A DNA stretch of 64,000 nt from F1-60-MAGs149 sp032119475 (GCA_032119475.1 JAUMCA010000063.1:1-64000), one strand, 5' to 3'; positions 42,565 to 51,431 are shown, counted from the stretch's first letter. Notes: a model not told the origin generated them from the sequence alone. Numbers and translations are program-made.

Positions 42565-43277
42565 CAGACGTCCTCCTCCGTGACCTGCATGCGGGACCAG
42601 GGCGGCGACGTGACGCCGAGGCGGATCACGAGCCAGAGGTGCAGCGCGATCAGGCCGCCGATCGCGCCGGGCAGCACCAGCATGTGCAGCGCGTAGAAGC
42701 GCGACAGCGTGTGGGTGCTGATCTCCGGGCCGACCATCAGGATGTAGGACAGCGCCGGGCCGAGGATCGGCGCGGTGCCGTTGATGTTCACGCCGACGAT
42801 CGTGGCCCAGTAGGCGCGCTCGTCGAAGACCAGCAGGTAGCCGGTGAACGACATCGCCATCACGAGGATGAAGATGATCGCGCCGGTGATCCAGGTCATC
42901 TCACGCGGGTACTTGTACGCGCCGAAGAGGAACGTGCGGCCCATGTGCAGGAAGAGCAGGACCACCATGATCGAGGAGCCCCACTTGTGCATGCCGCGGA
43001 CGAGCCAGCCGAGCGTGGCGTCGTCGGTGATGAACTTGATCGTCATCCAGGCGGTATCGGGATCGGGCTGGTAGTACATGGCCAGCAGAACGCCCGTGGT
43101 CGCCTGGAGGATGAAGACGGTGACCAGCGCGGAGCCGAGCGTCTGCAGCCAGGAGATGTCCTTCGGGACGTTCCGGAAGAGCATGTACTTGCCGACGGAG
43201 ACGAGGCCGGAGCGCTCCTCGACCCAATCGACGGGCATCTTGGCGATTTCGCCTGGGGGAGGCAGCAGTGTGGACAT
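42564..43277 (-). CDS. qcrB: Menaquinol:cytochrome c reductase, cytochrome b6-type subunit
   Basis: 237 aa, a split (b6-type) cytochrome b with four helices, carrying both b hemes. Heme-ligand histidines lie in MHKWGSSIMVVLLFLHMGR and in STHTLSRFYALHMLVLPG (positions around 96/110 and 198/213). It oxidises menaquinol together with QcrC subunit IV and passes electrons to the Rieske protein. It lies 18 nt after qcrA and overlaps qcrC. Confidence 0.94.
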   Translation of the reverse strand: MSTLLPPPGEIAKMPVDWVEERSGLVSVGKYMLFRNVPKDISWLQTLGSALVTVFILQATTGVLLAMYYQPDPDTAWMTIKFITDDATLGWLVRGMHKWGSSIMVVLLFLHMGRTFLFGAYKYPREMTWITGAIIFILVMAMSFTGYLLVFDERAYWATIVGVNINGTAPILGPALSYILMVGPEISTHTLSRFYALHMLVLPGAIGGLIALHLWLVIRLGVTSPPWSRMQVTEEDV

Positions 43278-43295
43278 GTCGGGTCTCCTGCCTGG

Positions 43296-43910
43296 TTACA
43301 CGGAAGGATAGAGCCACGACAGGAGACCCGTCGTGGGGATGCCGGGGAGTTTGAACTCGTCGGTCATGACGACCTTGCCGTCGACTTCCTTCGTGGCGAA
43401 GGGGCGGCCGACGTAGAGGTTGCCGTTCTCGACCTTGTACTCGAAGCGGTTGAGCGGGCGGTTCGGCGGGCCCGCGGTGCGGATGCCCTCCGTGTCGTAC
43501 TGGCCGCCGTGGCAGGGGCACGCGAAGTTGGTCGTCTTGAACTGCACGGGGCATCCGAGGTGCATGCAGATGTTCGACATGATCGTGAACTCCTCGGCGC
43601 CGTCGCGGCGGACGAACGCGACGCGGCGGTCGAGGTCGCCGAGCTTGCCGCGCTCGAACACGACCGGAATGTACTGGCCCTCCGGGAAGTCCGGGTTGTC
43701 GACCGGGCCGAAGCTCGACCAGAACCAGTCCTCGCCCTTGAAGGAGGGGCCGACCGTGTAGCCGATGGCGGGCACCGCGATGGCGACGCCGATCAGGCCG
43801 CCGAGCGCCACGGTGGCGCCGGTCAGGAACTTGCTGCGGCTGATGACCGCGCGCGGGTCGTTGACGTCCGAATACGACGCCGCGCCGGCCTTGTCTCCAT
43901 TTTCAGCCAC
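43296..43910 (-). CDS. qcrA: Menaquinol:cytochrome c reductase, Rieske iron-sulfur subunit
   Basis: 204 aa from the GTG at 43910, chosen over a TTG at 43916 because GGAGG lies 8 nt before the GTG. One N-terminal helix (about 28-50) anchors it. The [2Fe-2S] ligands are C115 and H117 (CMHLGC) and C131 and H134 (CPCHGG); C120 and C133 would form the disulfide. It takes electrons from QcrB and reduces the cytochrome c domain of QcrC. Confidence 0.94.
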   Translation of the reverse strand: MAENGDKAGAASYSDVNDPRAVISRSKFLTGATVALGGLIGVAIAVPAIGYTVGPSFKGEDWFWSSFGPVDNPDFPEGQYIPVVFERGKLGDLDRRVAFVRRDGAEEFTIMSNICMHLGCPVQFKTTNFACPCHGGQYDTEGIRTAGPPNRPLNRFEYKVENGNLYVGRPFATKEVDGKVVMTDEFKLPGIPTTGLLSWLYPSV

Positions 43911-43935
43911 GGGCAATGCCTCCAGTCACCCACGA

Positions 43936-43965
43936 ATCATGCATAGCGGACCGGCTGGCTGTCAA
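43936..43965 (-). promoter_or_regulatory. Promoter of qcrABC
   Basis: On the minus strand a perfect TTGACA (43965-43960) is followed by 18 bp and CATGAT (43941-43936), with the transcription start expected about 20 nt upstream of the qcrA start and its ribosome-binding site. Confidence 0.6.
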
Positions 43966-43994
43966 AGTCGCGCCGAATCGCACAATCCGGCGGG

Positions 43995-44381
43995 TCACTC
44001 GGGGTCCTCCCGCTCGAGGGCGCAGCTGTTGATGCAGTAGCGGAGTCCGGTGGGCTGCGGACCATCCGGGAAGACGTGCCCGAGGTGGCCGCCGCAGGCG
44101 CGGCAGACGACCTCGATGCGGCGCATGCCGTGGGAGGAATCCTCGCGCGCGCCGACGGCCTCGTCCTCGACGGGCCGCGTGAAGCTCGGCCAGCCGGTTC
44201 CCGAGTCGAACTTTTCGTCCGACTGGAAGAGCGCCGTGCCGCAGCCGGCGCAGACGTACGTGCCGGGCGTGTGGTCGTCCCAGAACGCGCCCGTGAAGGG
44301 CGGCTCGGTGCCCTGCTGGCGCAGGACGGCGTACTGCTCGGGGGTGAGCAGCGCGCGCCACTCGTCGTCGGTCCGCTCCAT
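43995..44381 (-). CDS. msrB: Peptide-methionine (R)-S-oxide reductase
   Basis: 128 aa from the ATG at 44381, which has AGGAGG six bases before it; the ATG at 44387 lies directly on that site. Zinc cysteines C44, C47, C93 and C96 (CAGC, CRAC), the resolving region GTGWPSF and the catalytic Cys116 in RYCINSC are present. It repairs oxidised methionine. It lies between the qcr and ubiD genes on the same strand. Confidence 0.93.
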   Translation of the reverse strand: MERTDDEWRALLTPEQYAVLRQQGTEPPFTGAFWDDHTPGTYVCAGCGTALFQSDEKFDSGTGWPSFTRPVEDEAVGAREDSSHGMRRIEVVCRACGGHLGHVFPDGPQPTGLRYCINSCALEREDPE

Positions 44382-44391
44382 GCCCATCCTC

Positions 44392-45921
44392 CTACTTCCC
44401 CAGGAGGCGCTTGAGCACGCCTCCGCTCGCCGGTGCCGCCGCGGGCCGCCGCGACGGCGCGTTCGCGACGGCGAAGCCGGGCAGGTCGATGCCGAACTCC
44501 GCCCAGCGCGCATCCACCTGCGCCTTGACCTCGTCGGGGATGCGGTTGACCTCCGGCCACGGGCCGCGGCCGTAGCCCTCGCCCTCGAGCTTGGCCGTGG
44601 CGTCGAAGCCGATCTTCCCGCCGAGCGCCTTGATCCGGGCGGCGTGGTCGAGCTGGTCGATCGGCCCCCACGACATCAGGACGTCGTGGGCCGGGTCGAT
44701 GTTCGCCCCCATCTGCCAGACGACCTGCGTGTAGTCGTGCACGTCGACCCAGTCGTCGACGATGATCACGGCCTTGGTCAGCGACAGGAGGCCGGTGCCC
44801 CAGATGGCGTGCATGATCTTCTGCGCGTGGCCGGGGTAGCGCTTGCGGATCGAGACGATCGCGCAGTTGTGGAACGTGCCGGCGGCGGGCAGGTCGTAGT
44901 CGACGATCTCGGGGTTGGTGAGCCGGACGGCCGGCAGGAAGATCCGCTCGGTCGCCTTCGCCAGCCACAGGTCCTCGCACGGCGGCGGCCCCACGACGAT
45001 CGAGGGGTAGATCGGATCCCGCCGCGACGTGATCGCGGTGACGTGCAGGACGGGGAAGTCGTCGACCGGCGTGTAGTAGCCGGTGTGGTCGCCGAACGGG
45101 CCCTCCGGCTTCGTCTCGCCGCGGACGCAGTAGCCCTCGATGACGATCTCCGCGTTGGCCGGCACCTGGAGGTCGACGGTCTTGCACTGGACGAGCTCGA
45201 TCGGCTCGCCGCGCAGCCAGCCCGCGACCATGTACTCGTCGATGTGCTTCGGCAGCGGCAGGGAGCCCGCGTAGGTCGTCACCGGGTCGGTGCCGAGCGC
45301 GAGCGCGACCTCCATCCGCCCCTCGCCCTCGGCGTGGTCGGCGGCGGCGTCCTTGTGCATCTGCCAGTGCAGCCCGAGCTCGCGGTTCGAGTGCTTCTGC
45401 AGCCGGTACATGCCGACGTTGCGCCCACCGGTGACCGGGTCCTTGGTGATCACGTTCGCGAGCGTCAGGTACGGCCCGCCGTCGTCCGGCCACTGGTACT
45501 GGATCGGCAGGAGGTCGAGATCGGGCTCGGGCCAGACGACCTCCTGGCAGACGCCGGACTTGACGATCTTCGGCCGCGCGTCGGCGACGGACTTCAGGCG
45601 CCCGAGCGCCTGCACCTTGTCGCGCAGGCCGTCCGGCGGCTGGAGGTCGAGCATCTGGCCGATCTCCTCGCCGATCGCGTCGAGCGACTCGGCGCCGAGC
45701 GCGAGCAGCATGCGGCGCTCCGTGCCGTACTGGTTGATCATCAGCGGGATCTTCGACCCCTTGACGTTCGTGAACAGCAGGGCGGGTCCGCCGTGCTTCA
45801 TCGCGCGGTCGGCGATCTCGGTGATCTCGAGGTGCGCATCCACCTCGGCGTCGATCGTGGCGAGCTCGCCCTCGCGGCGGAGGAGCTCGATCCAGTCGCG
45901 CATGTCGGTCGGGCCGTTCAT
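44392..45921 (-). CDS. ubiD: UbiD-family decarboxylase
   Basis: 509 aa, full length. Uses prenylated FMN from UbiX. Visible features: WIELLRREGELATIDAEV at the N-terminus, NVGMYRLQKHSNRELGLHWQ (prFMN binding), EGPFGDHTGYYTP with the catalytic Glu and Asp region, and LTNPEIVDYDLPAAGTFHNC. It probably decarboxylates the prenylated naphthoate in menaquinone synthesis (MqnL-like). The C-terminal 20 residues are a low-complexity tail. It overlaps the upstream unknown gene by ATGA. Confidence 0.92.
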   Translation of the reverse strand: MNGPTDMRDWIELLRREGELATIDAEVDAHLEITEIADRAMKHGGPALLFTNVKGSKIPLMINQYGTERRMLLALGAESLDAIGEEIGQMLDLQPPDGLRDKVQALGRLKSVADARPKIVKSGVCQEVVWPEPDLDLLPIQYQWPDDGGPYLTLANVITKDPVTGGRNVGMYRLQKHSNRELGLHWQMHKDAAADHAEGEGRMEVALALGTDPVTTYAGSLPLPKHIDEYMVAGWLRGEPIELVQCKTVDLQVPANAEIVIEGYCVRGETKPEGPFGDHTGYYTPVDDFPVLHVTAITSRRDPIYPSIVVGPPPCEDLWLAKATERIFLPAVRLTNPEIVDYDLPAAGTFHNCAIVSIRKRYPGHAQKIMHAIWGTGLLSLTKAVIIVDDWVDVHDYTQVVWQMGANIDPAHDVLMSWGPIDQLDHAARIKALGGKIGFDATAKLEGEGYGRGPWPEVNRIPDEVKAQVDARWAEFGIDLPGFAVANAPSRRPAAAPASGGVLKRLLGK

Positions 45922-46457
45922 CGGTCGTCCCCCATCAGGCGTCGGTGCTCGGACATCGGATGCGCCGCCTCGGCGTCGGCGACCAGCGCGCCGAGCGGAG
46001 CGGGGTCGCCGGCGCGCAGGGCGTCGCGGGCAGCGGCGAGCGCGCCGTCGCGCGGCCCGGCGAGGTGGCGGACGGTGGCCAGCCACAGCTCGGCGTCGGC
46101 CCGGCCGCCCTCGGCGCGGACGTGGGCGGACAGCGAGATCAGATCGGCCAGCGCGGCGATCGCCTCGACGTCGCCCGCGGCGCAGACCTGGACCAGCCCG
46201 GTCGCGTAGAGGTAGTCGCCGAGCAGCAGCGCCTCCTCACGACCGGCGGCGGCGAAGACGCGACCGCGCGGCGCGTGGTGCACCAAGTACCCCTCGTAGA
46301 TCGTCTCGACGCCGTCGGCGAGGACGTCGCCCGCAATCGGGCCGAACGGCACGGCCGCGTCACGGGCGTCCGCAGGCAGCACCGAGCGCGCCCAGACGGC
46401 GCTCGCGGCGGCCGCGGCATCGGCGATGCGGTCGGGTGCCAGCGTCAGTCCAGCCAA
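45918..46457 (-). CDS. Unknown all-helical protein between hemB and ubiD
   Basis: 179 aa, apparently starting at TTG 46457 inside the hemB end (13-nt overlap) and ending inside the ubiD start. It is almost entirely helical and rich in Ala. The segment LLLGDYLYATGLVQVCAAGD resembles the GDYLFARAF helix of polyprenyl synthases (compare GDFLFARAF in the synthase at 39128), but neither DDxxD motif is present, so it cannot be a catalytic synthase. A non-catalytic partner of prenyl-chain synthesis, like heterodimeric synthase small subunits, is one possibility. Confidence 0.6.
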   Translation of the reverse strand: MAGLTLAPDRIADAAAAASAVWARSVLPADARDAAVPFGPIAGDVLADGVETIYEGYLVHHAPRGRVFAAAGREEALLLGDYLYATGLVQVCAAGDVEAIAALADLISLSAHVRAEGGRADAELWLATVRHLAGPRDGALAAARDALRAGDPAPLGALVADAEAAHPMSEHRRLMGDDR

Positions 46458-47419
46458 CGCGCGACGTCCACGGCACCGTAGGTGATGGTGGCGCGCGCCC
46501 CGGCCCGGCGGATCGACACCAGCGACTCGAGGAGGACGTCCCGGAACGCGAACGCGCCGGCGTCGGCGGCGTGGCGGAGCATGGCGTACTCCCCGGAGAC
46601 CTGGTACGCGAGCACCGGGAGATCCGACTCCTCGGACAGCTCGGAGATCACGTCGAGCGCGGTGAGAGCGGGCTTGACCATCAGCATGTCAGCCCCCTCC
46701 TCTTCGTCGATCAGACCCTCGCGGACGGCCTCGCGGCGGTTGGCCGGGTCGAGCTGGTGGGACCGGCGGTCGCCGGAGGACGGCGTGGAGTGCGCCGCGT
46801 CGCGGAAGGGCCCGTAGAACGACGAGGCGAACTTGGACGAGTAGGCGAGGATCCCGACCGTCTCGGCGAAGCCCTCCTCGTCGAGCGCGTCGCGGATCAC
46901 GCCGATCCGGCCGTCGAACATGTCCGACGGCGCGACGACGTCGGCGCCGGCCCGGGCGTGGGCGACGGCGGCCCGGGCGAGACCCGGCAGGCTCGCGTCG
47001 TTCAGGATCCGGCCGTCCTCGCCGACGATGCCGCAGTGCCCGTGGCTCGTGTACTGGCACAGGCAGACGTCCGTCGCGATGACGAGATCCGGCGCGGCGG
47101 AGCGGATCGCCGCGACCGCCACGGGCACGGGGCCGTCCGGATCCCAGGCCGACGAACCCTCCGGGTCCTTGTCCTCGGGCAGCCCGAACAGGATCACGCC
47201 GCCGACACCGGCCGCAGCGGCCTCGGCCGCGCGCTCGGCGGCGAGGTCGGCGGACAGCCGATCGACTCCGGGCAGCGCGCCGATCGCCTCGCGGCGCCCC
47301 TCGCCGGGCAGGACGAAGAGCGGCAGGATCAGCTGCGACGGCTGGAGATGGGTCTCGCGCACGAGCGCCCGCAGCGCGGGCGTGCGGCGCGTGCGGCGCG
47401 GACGGGAGTCCGGGAACAT
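46445..47419 (-). CDS. hemB: Delta-aminolevulinic acid dehydratase (porphobilinogen synthase)
   Basis: 324 aa. It condenses two aminolevulinates to porphobilinogen for heme. The zinc cysteines C119, C121 and C129 are in DVCLCQYTSHGHCG; the Schiff-base lysines are K196 (SSKFASSFYGPFR) and K249 (LMVKPA). It heads the hemB-unknown-ubiD string on the minus strand. Other heme genes are not in the window. Confidence 0.96.
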   Translation of the reverse strand: MFPDSRPRRTRRTPALRALVRETHLQPSQLILPLFVLPGEGRREAIGALPGVDRLSADLAAERAAEAAAAGVGGVILFGLPEDKDPEGSSAWDPDGPVPVAVAAIRSAAPDLVIATDVCLCQYTSHGHCGIVGEDGRILNDASLPGLARAAVAHARAGADVVAPSDMFDGRIGVIRDALDEEGFAETVGILAYSSKFASSFYGPFRDAAHSTPSSGDRRSHQLDPANRREAVREGLIDEEEGADMLMVKPALTALDVISELSEESDLPVLAYQVSGEYAMLRHAADAGAFAFRDVLLESLVSIRRAGARATITYGAVDVARWLD

Positions 47420-47445
47420 GCGCCGAAGGGTAGGCGAATCCGGGT

Positions 47446-48555
47446 CTAGCCCGTGATGGTCACGATGTCCGTCGCGGCGCCGTCGTCAGTCAGGCCCGCG
47501 TCCGTCGTCGCGGGGGCCGTCGGGAAGGTCTCCGTGAACGTCTCGTCGGTGAAGACCTCGAACGTCTCCGTGAAGACGGTGTCCGTGAGGACCGTCTCCG
47601 TCGGCAGGACGTCGGGCAGCGGGAGCTGCTCGTCGGTCATGGTGAGCGTCAGCGTGTCGGGCTCGGGCAGCGTGAACGTCGGGATGCCGGTCTCCTGCTC
47701 GTCCTCGTCGGCGAGGTCCGTGCCCGTCGTCGCGGCGACCGCGAGGAGGATGGCGAGCAGCGCGATGCCACCGGCGATCGCGGCGAGGCCGGCGTCGGAG
47801 ATCCCGCGCCGCGGGGCGGTCGGCGCGGCCGGTCGCGGGGGCTCGGGCGGGGCGAGCGCCGCGGGCAGCGGCACGCCGGCCAGCTGACGCAGCCGCTCGG
47901 CGACGAGCGCGGCGGGCGGCGGGGGGCGGTGCGCATCGTCGGACAGGAGCGCGAGGACCAGGCCGTTGAGCGCCGGCGGCAGGTCCGGCTGCAGCGCGGC
48001 CGGCGCGACCGGCGGCGTGCTCGGGGGCTGGCCCGTGACCAGCAGGTGGACGAGGCCGCCGAGCGCGTGGAGGTCGCCGACGACCGTCGGCAGGGGCTGG
48101 CCCGCGGCGACCGCGGCGGCGACGGCGAGCCCGGCGCCCATGACGAGCGGTCGGCCGCTCGGATCGAGCACCACCGCGTCGGTGGCGAGTCCTCCGTGCG
48201 CCAGGCCGGCGGCGTGCAGCGCGGCGAGGGCGTCGGCGACGTCGGCCGCGACGAGCAGCGCGCTGGAGCGCGGCATCCGCACGGCACCCGACAGGAGCGG
48301 GCCGTCGGCGTGGGCCTCGATCAGGACGACGACGCCGTCCGGCTCCTGCACGACCTCCAGGACGGGCGCGAGGCTGGCGTGCGAGGGCAGCCCGCGCAGC
48401 GCCTGCGCGACGGAGGTCGCACGCTCGCCGGCGACGATGCGCGCCGCGGCGACGCGGTGGTCCGCGACGTTGTCGACGGCCAGCTCGCGGGCGACGCCGC
48501 CGATCGCGGGCAGGGGTGCGACGGGCCGGTAGCGCCCCGCGTAGGGGGCATTCAT
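47446..48555 (-). CDS. Membrane-anchored pseudokinase with an external Thr-rich tail
   Basis: 369 aa from the ATG at 48555. Residues 1-270 look like a degraded Ser/Thr kinase: the catalytic-loop region reads LAHGGLATDAVVLDPSGRP with no Asp in the HRD place, and the DFG position reads VMGAG. The usual VAIK lysine and glycine-rich loop are not recognisable. A Pro-rich linker leads to one helix (about 285-305), then an acidic Thr-rich tail (TVFTETFEVFTDETFTETFP). It is likely a scaffold or sensor rather than an enzyme. It is divergent from moeA. Confidence 0.7.
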   Translation of the reverse strand: MNAPYAGRYRPVAPLPAIGGVARELAVDNVADHRVAAARIVAGERATSVAQALRGLPSHASLAPVLEVVQEPDGVVVLIEAHADGPLLSGAVRMPRSSALLVAADVADALAALHAAGLAHGGLATDAVVLDPSGRPLVMGAGLAVAAAVAAGQPLPTVVGDLHALGGLVHLLVTGQPPSTPPVAPAALQPDLPPALNGLVLALLSDDAHRPPPPAALVAERLRQLAGVPLPAALAPPEPPRPAAPTAPRRGISDAGLAAIAGGIALLAILLAVAATTGTDLADEDEQETGIPTFTLPEPDTLTLTMTDEQLPLPDVLPTETVLTDTVFTETFEVFTDETFTETFPTAPATTDAGLTDDGAATDIVTITG

Positions 48556-48640
48556 GCGCGGCGCTCGACGAGCGGGTTCATCCACCGCTGTATACCATGC
48601 CCGCCCATCCGGGCTCCGCCCGCGAAACCCCTTCGTGACC

Positions 48641-49837
48641 ATGCTCCCCGCCGATCTCCCGCACGAGCGCCTGCCCGTCGACGAGGCCCGGGCACGGCTC
48701 GTGGCCGCCGTCACACCGCTGACGGCGGAGGCCGTGCCCCTCGCGGAGCTGGCCGGACGGACGCTGGCCGCGCCGGTCGTCGCGCCGCACGACCTGCCCC
48801 GGCACGCGAACTCCGCGATGGACGGCTACGCGCTGCGCGCGGCGGAGAGCGGACCGTGGCCCGTCACCGCGCGGATCCTGGCCGGCGACGATCCCGCGCC
48901 GCTCGCGACCGGCACCGCCGCGGCGATCGCCACGGGCGGCGTCCTGCCCGACGGCGCCGACGCCGTCGTCCCGATCGAGCGCGCCGCGGAGGAGGGCGAC
49001 GCCGTCGCGGTGACCGGAGCGGTCACCGCCGGCGATCACGTGCGGCCGGCCGGTGCCGACGTGCGGGCGGGGGACGTCGTCGTACCGGCCGGCACGCGTC
49101 TCACCCCGCTCGCCGCGGCGGCGATCGCCGGCCTCGGCTGCACCGAGGCCGTCTGCGCCCGTCGCCCGCGGGTCGTCGTGCTGACGACCGGCGACGAGCT
49201 CGTCGCACCCGGGCAGGCGCTGCGGCGCGGGCAGATCCACGAGTCGAACTCCGTGCTCGTCGGCGGCACCCTCGCCGACCACGGCTGCGCCATCGTCCGC
49301 GTCGCGGTGGTGGCGGACGACGGCGATGCCACGCGCGAGGCCTTCGCGGCCGCGATCGCCGACGCGGACCTCGTCGTCTCGACGGGCGGCGTGTCGGTCG
49401 GCCCGCGGGACCACGTGAAGCCGGCGCTCGCCGCGCTCGGCGTCGAGGAGCTGTTCTGGCGCATCGCCACCCAACCGGGCCAGCCGGCGTGGTGCGGCGT
49501 CGCCCCCGACGGGACGCTCGTGGCCGGCCTCCCCGGCAACCCGCTGTCGTGCCTCGTCGGCCTGCACCTGCTGCTCGTGCCCGCCGTCCGCGCGATGGTC
49601 GGCGCGCGACCGGAGCCCGTGACCGTACGGGCGGTTCTCGACGCCCCGGTCCCCCAGCTGCCCGCGCGCCTCCGCGCGATGCCGATGGTGCTCCGCGACG
49701 GCCGCCTCCTGCCGCTCGGCGCGGGGCTCAGCCACCAGCTGTCACGCGCCGCGCAGGCCGACGTGCTCGCGCTGATCCCGACCGGCGACGGCGAGCTGCC
49801 GGCGGGAACCGCCGTCGACGCCGTCCCGCTCGGCTGA
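48641..49837 (+). CDS. moeA: Molybdopterin molybdenumtransferase
   Basis: 398 aa from the ATG at 48641 (a GTG six bases upstream is possible). MoeA inserts molybdate into adenylylated molybdopterin. Markers: LAAPVVAPHDLPRHANSAMDGYALR near the N-terminus split across the ANSAMDGYA loop, ATGGVLPDGADAVVPIE, VLTTGDELV, STGGVSVGPRDHVK (MPT-binding) and GLPGNPLSCLVG. A TATACC box lies 45 bp upstream. No moaA or other cofactor genes are adjacent. Confidence 0.93.
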   Translation: MLPADLPHERLPVDEARARLVAAVTPLTAEAVPLAELAGRTLAAPVVAPHDLPRHANSAMDGYALRAAESGPWPVTARILAGDDPAPLATGTAAAIATGGVLPDGADAVVPIERAAEEGDAVAVTGAVTAGDHVRPAGADVRAGDVVVPAGTRLTPLAAAAIAGLGCTEAVCARRPRVVVLTTGDELVAPGQALRRGQIHESNSVLVGGTLADHGCAIVRVAVVADDGDATREAFAAAIADADLVVSTGGVSVGPRDHVKPALAALGVEELFWRIATQPGQPAWCGVAPDGTLVAGLPGNPLSCLVGLHLLLVPAVRAMVGARPEPVTVRAVLDAPVPQLPARLRAMPMVLRDGRLLPLGAGLSHQLSRAAQADVLALIPTGDGELPAGTAVDAVPLG

Positions 49838-49928
49838 ACCGCCTCGGCCGGCGTCGCGCGATCCGGCGAAGCGTCCAACGGGGGCGCGCTACGGTGCCGC
49901 CGAGTTCCACGACGGAAGGGCATGGTCA

Positions 49929-51332
49929 ATGGCCGAGCATCGGATCGAGACGGACAGCATGGGCGAGGTGCAGGTCGCCTCTGATCGCTACTGGGGCGCC
50001 CAGACGGAGCGGTCGATCGACAACTTCCAGATCGGCGTCGGCACCTACCACTGGGATCGTCCGATCATCCGCGCGCTCGGCGTGCTGAAGAAGTCCGCCG
50101 CGCTCGCCAACAAGGACCTCGGCCAGCTGCCGCCCGACGTCGCCGACCTGGTCGTCGCCGCCGCCGACGAGGTCATCGCCGGCCAGCTCGACGACCACTT
50201 CCCGCTGGTCGTCTGGCAGACGGGCTCCGGCACGCAGTCGAACATGAACGTCAACGAGGTGATCTCCAACCGCGCCATCGAGATGGCCGGCGGCGAGATG
50301 GGCTCGAAGAAGCCGGTCCACCCGAACGACCACGTCAACCGCGGCCAGTCGTCGAACGACACCTTCCCCACCGCGATGCACATCGCCGCCGTCGAGGTCA
50401 TCGACAAGGTCCTCGTCCCGAACGTCGTGCTGCTCCGCGACACGCTCGACGCGAAGGCCAAGGCGTACGCGGACGTCGTCAAGATCGGCCGCACGCACCT
50501 GCAGGACGCGACGCCGATCACCCTCGGCCAGGAGATCTCGGCGTGGGTCGCGCAGATCGACGACGCGCTCGCGCAGGTGCGGCACGCGATCGACGGCATG
50601 CTCGAGCTCGCGATCGGCGGCACCGCCGTCGGCACCGGCCTCAACGCGCATCCCGCGTTCGGCGACCTCGCGGCGAAGTACATGGCGGAGGAGACCGGCT
50701 ACGCGTTCTACTCGTCGTCGAACAAGTTCAAGGCGCTCTCGTCGCACGACGCGCTCATCAACGCGAGCGCGGCGCAGCGCACGCTCGCCGGTGCGCTGAT
50801 GAAGATGGCGAACGACGTCCGCCGTCTCGCCTCCGGCCCGCGCGCGGGCATCGGGGAGATCTCGATCCCGGAGAACGAGCCGGGCTCGTCGATCATGCCG
50901 GGCAAGGTCAACCCGACGCAGTGCGAGGCGCTGACGATGGTCTGCGCCCAGGTCTTCGGCAACGACGCCGCCGTGGCGTTCGCCGGCACGCAGGGCGACT
51001 ACCAGCTGAACGTCTACAAGCCGGTGATGGTCTGGAACGTGATCGAGTCCGCCGAGCTGATCGGCGCCGCGTGCAAGTCGTTCAACGACCGCTGCGCCGT
51101 CGGCATCGAGCCGAACCACGAGACGCTCGAGCGCAACCTCAACGCGTCGCTGATGCTCGTGACCGCGCTCAACACCCACATCGGCTACGAGAACGCGGCG
51201 AAGATCGCGAAGAAGGCCCACCAGGACGGCACCACGCTGATCGAGGCCGCCACGGCCCTCGACCTGGTGACGCCCGAGCAGTACGCCGAGTGGGTCGTGC
51301 CGGTCGAGATGACCCGGCCGCTGGCTGACTGA
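49929..51332 (+). CDS. fumC: Fumarate hydratase class II
   Basis: 467 aa, standard length. Catalyses fumarate-malate interconversion in the TCA cycle. Motifs: WQTGSGTQSNMNVNEV, HPNDHVNRGQSSNDTFPTA split by the catalytic His region, KIGRTHLQDATPITLGQE and the superfamily signature GSSIMPGKVNPTQ. GGAAGG lies ahead of the ATG. The last four codons (LAD-stop) form part of a long inverted repeat that spans an assembly gap. Confidence 0.97.
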   Translation: MAEHRIETDSMGEVQVASDRYWGAQTERSIDNFQIGVGTYHWDRPIIRALGVLKKSAALANKDLGQLPPDVADLVVAAADEVIAGQLDDHFPLVVWQTGSGTQSNMNVNEVISNRAIEMAGGEMGSKKPVHPNDHVNRGQSSNDTFPTAMHIAAVEVIDKVLVPNVVLLRDTLDAKAKAYADVVKIGRTHLQDATPITLGQEISAWVAQIDDALAQVRHAIDGMLELAIGGTAVGTGLNAHPAFGDLAAKYMAEETGYAFYSSSNKFKALSSHDALINASAAQRTLAGALMKMANDVRRLASGPRAGIGEISIPENEPGSSIMPGKVNPTQCEALTMVCAQVFGNDAAVAFAGTQGDYQLNVYKPVMVWNVIESAELIGAACKSFNDRCAVGIEPNHETLERNLNASLMLVTALNTHIGYENAAKIAKKAHQDGTTLIEAATALDLVTPEQYAEWVVPVEMTRPLAD

Positions 51333-51408
51333 GGTCGGGCACGACGAAGGGGCGGNNNNNNNNNNCTCCCACCCCCGCCCCTTCGTCGTGCCCGACCTCA
51401 GTCAGCCA
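51322..51408. repeat. 34-bp inverted repeat at the end of fumC, around an assembly gap
   Basis: 51322-51355 and 51375-51408 are perfect reverse complements; the 10 N at 51356-51365 lie in the loop. The left arm holds the last codons and stop of fumC, which are therefore mirrored. It may be a strong terminator whose folding broke the assembly, or an assembler fold-back artefact. Confidence 0.75.
51356..51365. other. Assembly gap (10 N)
   Basis: In the loop of the inverted repeat after fumC. Confidence 0.95.
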
Positions 51409-51431
51409 ACCCGCCAGGATCCCCCGCCCTC

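Noticed and set aside
45918..46457. Second polyprenyl diphosphate synthase
   Set aside because: Both aspartate-rich motifs are missing and the protein is half the normal length.
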